Assembly (NCBI GenBank): GCA_039640505.1
Contig: CP046865.1
Coordinates: 2,967,501 to 3,031,500 of the forward strand
DNA from: Rhodobacteraceae bacterium Araon29
GTDB taxonomy: Bacteria > Pseudomonadota > Alphaproteobacteria > Rhodobacterales > Rhodobacteraceae
DNA length: 64,000 bases
Reading direction: 5' to 3'
Of this stretch, positions 7,073-15,792 are shown piece after piece. The stretch's first letter is position 1. Each line of letters opens with the position of its first letter. The notes under the pieces were generated by a model, which did no database searches, was not told the origin of the DNA, and saw only the letters and a program-made list of their open reading frames with translations. Both the position numbers and the translations under genes were made by a program.

Positions 7073-8110
7073 CTAGCGATGATAGCGATACACACCATCT
7101 GGGTCCAAGCGGCGGGTTACATCCCCCTTTAAATAGAGATGATTAAGATGCGCCACTGCCTCAACCAGAGCTAGGCCATATTCATCTGCGCCAATACGCC
7201 GCTTAAAAAGCGGCTGAAAGCATTCTGTCGCCGCTTTGGGCTGATCCAAAAAAGCGATTAGTCTTTCCAAAGCGCTATGGTGGTTTTCAATCATATGTTT
7301 AAACCGAAAGGGCAGACCCTTGAATGGTAGTTTATGGCCGGACAGAACCAATTGATCTGGATGTGCTAGTTTTGCCAACCGGCCACAGGATTCAAACCAG
7401 TCGCCAACCGGATCTGCCTCTGGCTCTGTGGCATACACCCCGAGATTTGGGCTAATTGATGAAATAATTTGATCCCCAGCAAGCACCAGATTATCAGAGC
7501 TGTTCCAGAGGGTGGCATGTTCTGGTGCATGGCCGTGCCCGATATGGACCTGCCAGTGCCTACCGCCTATTTCAATCACATCATCCTGCTGTATTCTGTG
7601 AAAGCCCAGCGGCATCGGATGGACCGCATCAGCGAAATTAAACGGCTTTCCATTGGCCCGCTCATCAATGATGTCCTGCGCCATTCCAGAGCGCTGCCAG
7701 AACCGCAAGGTTTCGGGAGGCGGTGTTTTTTGCACATCCAAACAAAGCATCCGCGCCATCAGCCAAGCGGTGCGTGTTGTCCATAGTTCTGCATTGAATT
7801 CGCTTTGAAACCAACCTGCAAGCCCGATGTGATCCGGATGGTGATGGGTTATGATCACCCGTCCTACAGATTTTTGCGAAAAAACGCCGCCAAGTAAATC
7901 GCGCCATATCTGTCGGGTTTTATCCGACCCCATGCCGGTATCAACAACGGTCCAACTGTTACCATCATCTAAGACATAGGTATTCACATGGTCCAACTTC
8001 ATCGGCAGTGGCAACCTGACCCAAAACACCCCTTTGGCCACTTCCACTGCAGAGCCGATCTCGGGCGGCGATGTCCAAGGGGTCGTGATCAGTTGCAGGT
8101 CATCCGTCAT
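7073..8110 (-). CDS. Metallo-beta-lactamase-fold hydrolase
   Basis: A 345-residue MBL-fold metal-dependent hydrolase. The Zn-binding HHHPDHIG motif is at about residues 88-95, preceded by the Asp of VVDTGMGS. Further ligands follow in GHGHAPEHA (about 195-203), the Asp of LAGDQII and the late His of LSGHKLPF. The C-terminal helical extension (about 260-345) is typical of the larger glyoxalase-II-like and lactonase-like members. The gene begins two bases after the acyl-CoA dehydrogenase stop, with GAGGAA inside that gene's end, so the two are almost certainly one operon. A thioester hydrolase acting with the dehydrogenase is plausible but unproven. Confidence 0.85.
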   Translation of the reverse strand: MTDDLQLITTPWTSPPEIGSAVEVAKGVFWVRLPLPMKLDHVNTYVLDDGNSWTVVDTGMGSDKTRQIWRDLLGGVFSQKSVGRVIITHHHPDHIGLAGWFQSEFNAELWTTRTAWLMARMLCLDVQKTPPPETLRFWQRSGMAQDIIDERANGKPFNFADAVHPMPLGFHRIQQDDVIEIGGRHWQVHIGHGHAPEHATLWNSSDNLVLAGDQIISSISPNLGVYATEPEADPVGDWFESCGRLAKLAHPDQLVLSGHKLPFKGLPFRFKHMIENHHSALERLIAFLDQPKAATECFQPLFKRRIGADEYGLALVEAVAHLNHLYLKGDVTRRLDPDGVYRYHR

Positions 8111-8112
8111 TC

Positions 8113-9828
8113 TTAGGCCAGTTCCTCTAGGCGAAAGGCATACAGATCCTCGGCCCCTTGGCGGGCCTGATCCAATAAACCGATATGTTCGGGGAGCAAA
8201 CTGTTGATGTAAAATCTGGCAAGTTTCCCCCGAGGGCCTGGCTCTGGCTCGCTCATTGCTGCATGAAGATGGAAGTGCGCGCCCAGAACCCTTGCAAAGG
8301 CACGCAAAAAGCCTGTTGCGCCAGCAAAGCGGTCATTAAACTCTGTTTGCGTCGCCATCCATTCCACGGCTTCGCGCAGGGTTTCTGTTGCCTGCCAAAC
8401 CTTATCGGCCAAATCAGGATGGCTTTGCTTTGCGCTTTCACTTTCGCTTGCAAACTGATCCAACAGCGCAAAAGCGGCCTCGCCGCCGTCAAGCATTTTG
8501 CGGCCCACAAGGTCCATCGCCTGAATTCCGTTTGTGCCTTCATAAATTGCGGTGACGCGCACATCGCGGCTATACTGTGCGGCTCCGGTTTCTTCGATAA
8601 ATCCCATGCCGCCATGCACTTGCACGCCCATTTCTGCAACGGCAATCCCCACATCGGTTCCAAAAGCTTTGGTAATAGGGGTCAGCAACGCCGCGCGGGC
8701 CTGCCACGCAGGGTCTGCCGTGGCAGAGCTTAAATCAATGGCCACAGCATTGGCCAAAGCAATCGCGCGGGCAGCAAAAATATCGGCTTTCATGGTCAAC
8801 AGCATGCGCCGCACATCCGCATGATCAAGAATAGTTCCAGAGGCATCAGCAATGGGGCTGCGGCCTTGCTTGCGCTCGCGTGCATAAGAGAGCGCATGTT
8901 GATACGCGCCTTCTGCAGCGCCAATGCCCTGACCACCCACACCCAACCGCGCGTTATTCATCATAGTGAACATCGCCCGCATACCGTCATGCGGCGCGCC
9001 GATCAGCCAGCCGGTTGCCCCGTCATACTGCATCACCGCTGTCGGGCTGCCATGCAGGCCCATTTTATGTTCCAAGCTTACAACCTTCAAAGCATTGGCC
9101 ACCCCGGGGTTTCCATCGCTGTCCGGGATCAGTTTGGGCACCAAAAATAACGAAATCCCCTTAGTTCCACCGGCCCCACCGGGAAGGCGCGCCAGAACCA
9201 AGTGGCACACATTTTCAGAAAAATCATTATCCCCCCATGAGATATAGATTTTTTGCCCAGACACCGCATAGGTTCCATCACCGTTATCCTCTGCTTTGGC
9301 GCTTAAGGCGCCAACATCTGATCCGGCCTGCGGTTCGGTTAAATTCATTGTTCCGCACCATTCCCCAGAAATCAGCTTTGGCAGATATAAGGATTTGATC
9401 GCATCGCTGGCGTGATGTTCAAGCGCCTCGATCTGGCCTTGGGTCATCAAAGGATTGAGTTGCAGCGACAGACATGCGCCTGCCATCATTTCATTCACGG
9501 CTGTGGTGATTGTCATCGGAAGCCCCATACCGCCATACTCTGGGCTGGCCGACATTGAAACCCATCCCCCCTCTGCAATCGCTTTATAGCCTTCGTTAAA
9601 GCCTGCTGAGGTTCTCACTTTACCATTTTCCATCCGAGCCGGATCAGTGTCACCTGCACGCTGTAAAGGCGCCAAGACATCCTGACACATGCGCCCAGCC
9701 TCGGCCAAAATTGCCTCAACCATATCCTGTGTTGACTCGTTAAAACGTGACGTGTTGCTCACCTGATCAAAGCCCACCACATGATCCAAAAGAAACTTGT
9801 ACTCGTCTATCGGTGCTTGATATGGCAT
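8113..9828 (-). CDS. Acyl-CoA dehydrogenase, long FadE/DmdC-like type
   Basis: An FAD-dependent acyl-CoA dehydrogenase of 571 residues. It belongs to the long class with an N-terminal extension domain and an extra C-terminal helical domain, which includes 3-methylmercaptopropionyl-CoA dehydrogenase DmdC of roseobacters. Visible motifs are CGTMNLTEPQAGSDVG (substrate and FAD contacts, about 165-180), QKIYISWGD, QVHGGMGFIEE and AIYEGTNGIQA, which holds the likely catalytic Glu. The start ATG 9828 follows AGGAGGT four bases away; an in-frame start 33 bases upstream lacks such support. The following gene is an MBL hydrolase in the same operon. Whether the substrate is a fatty acyl-CoA or the DMSP-derived thioester cannot be told without phylogeny. 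Confidence 0.88.
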   Translation of the reverse strand: MPYQAPIDEYKFLLDHVVGFDQVSNTSRFNESTQDMVEAILAEAGRMCQDVLAPLQRAGDTDPARMENGKVRTSAGFNEGYKAIAEGGWVSMSASPEYGGMGLPMTITTAVNEMMAGACLSLQLNPLMTQGQIEALEHHASDAIKSLYLPKLISGEWCGTMNLTEPQAGSDVGALSAKAEDNGDGTYAVSGQKIYISWGDNDFSENVCHLVLARLPGGAGGTKGISLFLVPKLIPDSDGNPGVANALKVVSLEHKMGLHGSPTAVMQYDGATGWLIGAPHDGMRAMFTMMNNARLGVGGQGIGAAEGAYQHALSYARERKQGRSPIADASGTILDHADVRRMLLTMKADIFAARAIALANAVAIDLSSATADPAWQARAALLTPITKAFGTDVGIAVAEMGVQVHGGMGFIEETGAAQYSRDVRVTAIYEGTNGIQAMDLVGRKMLDGGEAAFALLDQFASESESAKQSHPDLADKVWQATETLREAVEWMATQTEFNDRFAGATGFLRAFARVLGAHFHLHAAMSEPEPGPRGKLARFYINSLLPEHIGLLDQARQGAEDLYAFRLEELA

Positions 9829-9938
9829 TGGACCTCCTCGAAAGTAGACTTGGCAACGCAAACATTTGCTATTATGCGCAACTCACTGTGATAACTTAAT
9901 CGACCGTCTTTAACCAGCAACCAAAACGCAGCGTCAAT

Positions 9939-10886
9939 ATGAAAACTATCCGCACCCAATCTCTTTCCCCCGCTGCTGCGCATCTTAAACAGGCAAGCAG
10001 TATTTTGCAGGATGGCGGTTTGGTGGCCTTTCCAACCGAAACAGTCTATGGGCTTGGCGCGGATGCAAGCAATGACCATGCGGTCGCAAAAATTTACCAC
10101 GCCAAAGGCAGGCCGCAGTTCAATCCATTGATCGTGCATGTAGCAAACGTGCAAACGGCGCGCAGATTTGTTCAATGGAGTGATCTGGCCGATCAACTGG
10201 CGAAAGCGTTCTGGCCGGGGCCCTTAACGCTTGTGCTGCCGCGAAAAAAAGAGGCACGCCTCTCGAATTTGCTCAGTGCAGGTTTGCCAACCATCGCCAT
10301 CCGGGTTCCCAACCATCCTGTGGCCAAAGCTTTACTGGAAAAATTTGGCGGCGCCGTTGCAGCGCCATCGGCAAACCCATCGGGACAGATTAGCCCAACA
10401 AGCGCGGCGCATGTGCGATCCGGCCTAAAGGGCCGCATCGACGCGATTGTGGACGGAGGGCTGTGCACTGTTGGGCTTGAATCCACCATTATTCGACTAG
10501 ATGACACCGCAGTGCTCTTACGTCCCGGCGGCGTTGCCGCCGAAGATATAAAAAATGAAATTGGCAAGCCTGTTCACATCCAGACGACTGTCGACAAAAT
10601 CACCACGCCCGGTCAGATGGATTCGCATTATGCGCCGCGTGCACAGGTTCGGCTGGATGCCAAAAACTGGCGACCAGATGAAGCACGGTTAGGGTTTGGA
10701 GCGGTTGATTGTGATCTTAACCTATCACTTTCGGCTGATTTAATTGAAGCGGCGGCAAACCTATTTAGTCATTTGCACCGCCTAGATGCAGAAGGAAAAG
10801 CAATGATCGCGGTATCCCCAATCCCGCAAACCGGGCTTGGGCTAGCAATCAATGACCGGCTTCAAAGAGCAGCTGCGCCACGTTAA
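9939..10886 (+). CDS. L-threonylcarbamoyladenylate synthase, Sua5 type
   Basis: Makes threonylcarbamoyl-AMP from threonine, bicarbonate and ATP for the t6A37 modification of ANN-decoding tRNAs. The YrdC domain comes first: FPTETVYGLGADA at about residues 31-43, then KGRPQFNPLIVHV, FWPGPLTLVL, IAIRVPNHPVA, and APSANPSGQISPTSAAHV. A linker leads to the C-terminal Sua5 domain (from about residue 205), as in the two-domain Sua5 class. Its 315 residues are typical. It diverges from the acyl-CoA dehydrogenase across 110 bases and converges with yqgE, with 6 bases between the stops. Confidence 0.95.
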   Translation: MKTIRTQSLSPAAAHLKQASSILQDGGLVAFPTETVYGLGADASNDHAVAKIYHAKGRPQFNPLIVHVANVQTARRFVQWSDLADQLAKAFWPGPLTLVLPRKKEARLSNLLSAGLPTIAIRVPNHPVAKALLEKFGGAVAAPSANPSGQISPTSAAHVRSGLKGRIDAIVDGGLCTVGLESTIIRLDDTAVLLRPGGVAAEDIKNEIGKPVHIQTTVDKITTPGQMDSHYAPRAQVRLDAKNWRPDEARLGFGAVDCDLNLSLSADLIEAAANLFSHLHRLDAEGKAMIAVSPIPQTGLGLAINDRLQRAAAPR

Positions 10887-10892
10887 AACGCA

Positions 10893-11465
10893 TCACGCCG
10901 TTCCCCCGTAACTTGATAGCATCAACGCATCAATGCCCATCAATCCCAGTGCAGATTGCCATTTACCCCCGTGGTCAACGCTTAAGACCATATCCTCATT
11001 GGCATCAGAAACAAGCCAGCCGTTATTGGCGATCTCGTCTTCGATCTGACCCGCGCCCCATCCAGAATACCCCATGAATAAACTTGCCTGCTCAGGTGCA
11101 GAGCCGGTTGCAACAGCTTCGATGATATCCTTGGTTGCTGTCATCGAAAGCGTTTGCCCGATAGGTTGCGTTGAAACCTCTGCCTGATAATCTTGCGAAT
11201 GCACAACAAATCCGCGCGACTGATCAACTGGGCCGCCAAAAAGCACCGGAATAGAGCGAGCATTGGTAGTTTCTATGGACAACTGACTGCAAAGTTCTTT
11301 GAAGGACGCATGTTCTATTGGTCGGTTGATGACCAAGCCCATTGCGCCCTCTGAGCTGTGCGAGCACATATAAATCACAGAGCCATCAAATCGCGGATCC
11401 ATCATCCCTGGCATCGCAATCAGGAGCTTTCCAGCAAGTTCCAAACTTTGATCAGGCCTGCTCAT
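10893..11465 (-). CDS. yqgE: YqgE/AlgH family protein (DUF179)
   Basis: YqgE is a conserved bacterial protein of unsettled role, often encoded near the Holliday-junction resolvase gene yqgF. The 190-residue product matches the family length (about 187 in E. coli). It shows LAGKLLIAMPGMMDPRFDGSVIYMCSH near the N-terminus, GAMGLVINRP (about 43-52), PVLFGGPVDQSRGFVVHS and GYSGWGAGQIEDEIANNGWLV. I start it at ATG 11465, because the family begins with these residues and AGGA lies upstream. A 39-codon in-frame extension to 11582 is probably non-coding. It diverges from the DsbD-N-like gene, and yqgF is not nearby. Confidence 0.92.
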   Translation of the reverse strand: MSRPDQSLELAGKLLIAMPGMMDPRFDGSVIYMCSHSSEGAMGLVINRPIEHASFKELCSQLSIETTNARSIPVLFGGPVDQSRGFVVHSQDYQAEVSTQPIGQTLSMTATKDIIEAVATGSAPEQASLFMGYSGWGAGQIEDEIANNGWLVSDANEDMVLSVDHGGKWQSALGLMGIDALMLSSYGGTA

Positions 11466-11591
11466 GCCAAATCCTTTCTTTATGTTCAGAATGACCTGTG
11501 ACAGCCTTCTATGCAACTGCAATGTCCTGCGCACGGCCAAATCGCATAAAAGTGTCTTGGCAAATGGCAAATATTCGCGCATTCACTGTGC

Positions 11592-12401
11592 ATGAAGCTA
11601 ACACATGTTATTTTTTCCTGGCTAAGTTTTTGGGCCTTATTGAGCGCGCACAATCTTGCAGCTGACACTCAAGGTATCAACGCGCATGGACTGCGCAGCG
11701 GTTGGCTCAAATCCAACGGGCAGTATACGGCGGCATTGGAAATTCATCTTGCACCGGGGTGGAAAACCTATTGGCGCGCGCCGGGCGACACGGGCTTTCC
11801 TCCGCAATTTGACTTTAGTGGTTCTCGCAATGCGCAAGAGTTAGAGATTATCTGGCCTGCTCCTATCCTATTTGGTCCGCAAGATATGTGGTCAATTGGT
11901 TATTCTGGTCATGTGGTTTTACCATTGCTTGTTCAGCCCTCAGACCCCCAAAGCTTGGTCGAGCTTAATCTAAAGGCCTCTCTAGGTATTTGTGACGATA
12001 TCTGCATACCGGCAGCACTTTCCTTTTCAGGCGTTTTATCCCCCGACAGCCGAACTCCCGACCCCAAGATTATTGCTGCACTGGCCAATCTGCCCTACTC
12101 AAAAAGCGAGGCTGACCTCAAAGAGCTCGCCTGCACGTTTAGTGCATCTGGCGATACCCTTGAAATAGATGTTCAGCTGTCTTTGCCGCCCACCGGCGAC
12201 CAAGAAATTGTGATGCTTGAATATTCTCAGTTGGGACATTGGATATCTATGCAGCATCCCAAACGAAATGGGCAGGTTCTTTCGGCTAAGGGGTTCTTGC
12301 ATGGCGATTTAGGTCGGCCCTCTGATCTGCGTGGATCAGACTTGAGTATAACTGTTGTTGGGTCAAACCACACAGTTGATGCCGGCACCTGCGCCCCTTA
12401 A
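11592..12401 (+). CDS. Secreted protein with DsbD N-terminal-like domain
   Basis: A 269-residue periplasmic protein. Residues 1-24 form a signal peptide (basic start, hydrophobic core, cleavage probably near NLAAD). The rest resembles the immunoglobulin-like N-terminal domain of DsbD, with LHLAPGWKTYWRAPGDTGFPP-type residues at about 52-71. A Cys pair is in GICDDICIPA (Cys134 and Cys138). No membrane helices or thioredoxin domain follow, so this is the sensor domain without the transporter part. It may pass reducing equivalents to cytochrome or metallo-protein maturation factors, but its partner is not visible. Its stop codon TAA shares the TTAA bases with the stop of the convergent RND gene. 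Confidence 0.8.
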   Translation: MKLTHVIFSWLSFWALLSAHNLAADTQGINAHGLRSGWLKSNGQYTAALEIHLAPGWKTYWRAPGDTGFPPQFDFSGSRNAQELEIIWPAPILFGPQDMWSIGYSGHVVLPLLVQPSDPQSLVELNLKASLGICDDICIPAALSFSGVLSPDSRTPDPKIIAALANLPYSKSEADLKELACTFSASGDTLEIDVQLSLPPTGDQEIVMLEYSQLGHWISMQHPKRNGQVLSAKGFLHGDLGRPSDLRGSDLSITVVGSNHTVDAGTCAP

Positions 12402-15400
12402 GCGCGCAGACGGCCAACACCCTGCACAATCAAACTCGCAAGAAACGCAACGAGGATAATCCCGCAAACCCCAGTAAAAAACACTGCAAACGCGATTGGC
12501 ATTGAGGCCGCATTCACTGGAAATGGCAGCCCGTTGGCGAGGCTTTGCGGCATGGCTCCAAAATTCATCACCCAACCCATGGTGACAGCAAACCAACCAG
12601 CGATCAAAAGCCCTAAACCCCAAGTTGCCGCGCGCACAGATTTAGCGCGGCCAAACAAAGCATGGCGAAGCGAAACGAAATGACGGCGCACGTCATGCTG
12701 TGCAGCGATCAAGGCTGGGACAACCAACAACACCAAGAGCATGCCAAACCCCAAACCATAGACCAATGTAATCACTGTGGGTTTGAGAAACTGCGCCTGC
12801 GAGGAACGCTCATACAGCAAAGGCGCAAGGCCAAGCACCGTTGTTAAAGTGGTCAACATAACTGGCCTGAGACGATCCACCGTGCCTTCAATCACCGACG
12901 GGATAAGCCCGCGCTCTTTGGCATATTCATCAATCGATGTAATCAGCACGATGGAATCGTTAATAATAATTCCTGTCATTCCCAAAAGTCCAACCACGGT
13001 AAACAGCGATAACGGAACATCCCAAATGTAATGCCCGTATATCGTGCCGACCAACCCAAAGGGAATAACAGCCATCACCACGACCGGCCGTGTCCAGCTG
13101 GCAAAAACCCATGTCAGGACCAGATAGATGCCGACCAAACATAGGATCATTCCGGTGCGCGCATCGTTGAGAAACTCATCTTCCTGTTCTGACAGTCCTG
13201 CAAGCCGCCAATCTACTTGGTGTTTGCTGGCAATTTCGGGCAGTATTTCGCTTTCAAGTGCTAAAGACACTTCTTCTGCCGCTGCCGGATCATCCTCGGA
13301 AATATCGCCCGTAATGGAAATCAGCCGAATTCCGTTTTCGCGGCGCACAGTTGAAAAGCCGGACCGGCGGTTGACGCTTACAATATCGGCCAACGGCACG
13401 TAATTCCCTGCAATAGTCCGCAACTGCATGCGTTCAAGAAAATCTGCCGTAAGCTCGTTTTTAGGTAATTCTACACGAATCGCTGCACTGCGCGGCCCCA
13501 TCGGAAAACTCGCAGCTTCCAACCCGTTTAAACGGTTGCGCAGAACGCGCCCTAACCCGTCAATGGTAAATCCTAATGCTTGGCCCTGGGCTGTGAGTTC
13601 TAAGATTAGCTCTTCTTTGTCATAGGATAAGTCATCTTCAACTGCCGAGACCTCTGAAAATCGGCTCAGGGCGGCCTTTAAATCTTCTGACGCTGCTTTT
13701 AAGGATTCTGCTTTTGCGCCATAGAACTGTACATCTAACGCGTCACCACCCGGCCCCGATCGCCATCCCCTGAACGAGATTGTTTCGACCAAAGGATGCC
13801 GGCGTACTTTATCCTGCAACTCGCCCACAAAGGCGAAACTGGAATACGATCTAAAATCAGGGTCGATCAGTTCAATGGAAATACCGCCCAATTGATCCGG
13901 TGTTTTGGTTTCAGTGCCGGATAAACCGCGCCCAGAATTGCCGCCAATTTGGGCCACCACGTAATCCAAAGGGTTGCTGCCGTAGCGTTCCTCATAATCG
14001 CGCCCTAACTCTTCGGTTGCACGCTGCATTTCGCGCATCATTTCCATCGTATCTTCACGCCCAGCAGAGGAAACCATGGCAAAATTACCGCTCACCGAAG
14101 ACTGCTCTGGTGCGTTGAAAAACCGCCATTTCACTTGGCCGGACATAAACATAGCAATTTGGCTCGCCAAAATCGCAACGGTGCCTGCAAGCACGACATA
14201 GCGGCCACGAATGACCAAAGCCATCAACCGGCGAAACAGGGTTTCGCGCACCCATTCGAAACCAATATTTACCACCCGGCTCGGCATGTCATACCAGTGA
14301 TTTTTCACTCCGTGCTTGAGCGAGTGCGCCATGTGGTTGGGCAAAATCAAAAAGCACTCAATAAATGAGGCCGCCAGCACCACCACAACGGTAAACGGAA
14401 TATCTGCAATCAAATCACCAAACCGGCCACCCACCGCAACCAGCCCGAAAAAGGCTATGATCGTGGTCGTGGTTGCCGCAAACACAGGAAGCGCCATACG
14501 GCGCGCAGCAGTTTCAGAAGCTTCAATAGGTCCAAGCCCCTTACGGGCACGGCTGTCAGCATGTTCACCAACCACAATAGCGTCATCCACCACAATCCCC
14601 AAAGTGATGATCAAAGCGAACAATGAAATCATATTAATGGTTATGCCCGCAGCATACATAATTGCAAGCGCAGCAAGCATCGCCGTAGGAATACCGGCGG
14701 CAACCCAGAAAGCCGTGCGGGCATTGAGAAATAGGAACAGCAATATCAGCACAAGCCCAAGACCACTAAGCCCATTATCAAGCAGCATGTTCAGGCGACC
14801 CGAAATATACTCTGCACGGGTTCTGATCAATTCGATCTGGGCCCCTTCCGGTAGGGTTTCCGATAACCGGTCGGCAATCCGCTGAACTGTATCCTGAATT
14901 TCGATGGCGTCGCCCTGTTGCGACCGGTCCACACGCACCGCAATAGCCGGGTTTTCACTAACAAAATATCCCCTTTGGCGGTCGACCCCTTCGACGCGAA
15001 CCTGTGCAATATCCCCGATGCGCAAATAGGATCCATCCGCGTTCGAGCGCAGTACAATCCGCCTAATCTGCTCTGCCGAGCGCTTTTCCACACCGGTTCG
15101 CACCCGCGCATTTGCGCCGCTCACATCGCCAGCAGGGTCGGCGCTGACTTCTTGCGCGATCACCGCCGCGATTTGCTGCATGGTGATGTCATGCGCCACC
15201 AAATTAACCGCCGGCACTTCAATGATTGTTTCCGGGGCTGCCACGCCGGTGACGGTGGCCCGTGTCACCCCTTCGGCGAACAGACGTAAAACCAACTCAT
15301 CGGCAAATAGAGCCAACTGCGCAGGATCAAGCGGGCCGGAAATGATGACGTCTGTCACACGGTCGCGCCAAGCCCCGCGCCGCACCAATGGATCTTCGGC

Positions 15401-15790
15401 GTCATCGGGCAGCGTAGTGACCTGATCCACAGCTGTTTCAATATCGGCAGCCGCGCGCGCCATATCCCAGCCGGGTTCAAATTCTAAAAGAATGTTGGCG
15501 CGTTCTTCGCGCGATGTGCTTTTTGCACCTGTTACACCTTCAACAGAAAGCAAGGCAGGCTCAAGCAGTTGCACAATCGCGTCATCAACATCTTCTGCGC
15601 CCGCGCCGCGCCACGCGACACTGACAGTGACATTGTCAATAATAACATCTGGAAAGAACTGCGCACGCATGCGCGGCAAGCTGACCAGACCGGCAATAAT
15701 CAAAACCACCAATAATAAATTTGCAGCTGTGCCATGGCGGGTGAAATACGACAGAATGCCGCCAGCGGCTTTTGGAAGATCACGTACCAT
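12398..15790 (-). CDS. RND-family efflux transporter, inner-membrane permease
   Basis: A 1130-residue HAE1-type resistance-nodulation-division pump, the proton-driven inner-membrane part of a tripartite exporter. It has the RND layout: one N-terminal helix, a large periplasmic loop, six helices, a second periplasmic loop and six more helices. The proton relay Asp pair lies in TLGIVVDDAIVVGEH in the fourth helix, and the second-half counterpart is GIIINDSIVLI. It starts two bases after the adaptor stop, with GGAGG embedded in that gene's end, so the two are coupled. No TolC-like outer-membrane gene is in the window. The substrates are unknown; a drug or hydrophobic compound is usual for this class. 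Confidence 0.93.
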   Translation of the reverse strand: MVRDLPKAAGGILSYFTRHGTAANLLLVVLIIAGLVSLPRMRAQFFPDVIIDNVTVSVAWRGAGAEDVDDAIVQLLEPALLSVEGVTGAKSTSREERANILLEFEPGWDMARAAADIETAVDQVTTLPDDAEDPLVRRGAWRDRVTDVIISGPLDPAQLALFADELVLRLFAEGVTRATVTGVAAPETIIEVPAVNLVAHDITMQQIAAVIAQEVSADPAGDVSGANARVRTGVEKRSAEQIRRIVLRSNADGSYLRIGDIAQVRVEGVDRQRGYFVSENPAIAVRVDRSQQGDAIEIQDTVQRIADRLSETLPEGAQIELIRTRAEYISGRLNMLLDNGLSGLGLVLILLFLFLNARTAFWVAAGIPTAMLAALAIMYAAGITINMISLFALIITLGIVVDDAIVVGEHADSRARKGLGPIEASETAARRMALPVFAATTTTIIAFFGLVAVGGRFGDLIADIPFTVVVVLAASFIECFLILPNHMAHSLKHGVKNHWYDMPSRVVNIGFEWVRETLFRRLMALVIRGRYVVLAGTVAILASQIAMFMSGQVKWRFFNAPEQSSVSGNFAMVSSAGREDTMEMMREMQRATEELGRDYEERYGSNPLDYVVAQIGGNSGRGLSGTETKTPDQLGGISIELIDPDFRSYSSFAFVGELQDKVRRHPLVETISFRGWRSGPGGDALDVQFYGAKAESLKAASEDLKAALSRFSEVSAVEDDLSYDKEELILELTAQGQALGFTIDGLGRVLRNRLNGLEAASFPMGPRSAAIRVELPKNELTADFLERMQLRTIAGNYVPLADIVSVNRRSGFSTVRRENGIRLISITGDISEDDPAAAEEVSLALESEILPEIASKHQVDWRLAGLSEQEDEFLNDARTGMILCLVGIYLVLTWVFASWTRPVVVMAVIPFGLVGTIYGHYIWDVPLSLFTVVGLLGMTGIIINDSIVLITSIDEYAKERGLIPSVIEGTVDRLRPVMLTTLTTVLGLAPLLYERSSQAQFLKPTVITLVYGLGFGMLLVLLVVPALIAAQHDVRRHFVSLRHALFGRAKSVRAATWGLGLLIAGWFAVTMGWVMNFGAMPQSLANGLPFPVNAASMPIAFAVFFTGVCGIILVAFLASLIVQGVGRLRA

Positions 15791-15792
15791 GT

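Noticed and set aside
14316-14885. Open frame on the plus strand inside the RND pump gene
   Set aside because: It is an antisense shadow of conserved transmembrane coding, with no ribosome-binding site and Ser/Thr/Ala-rich shadow composition.
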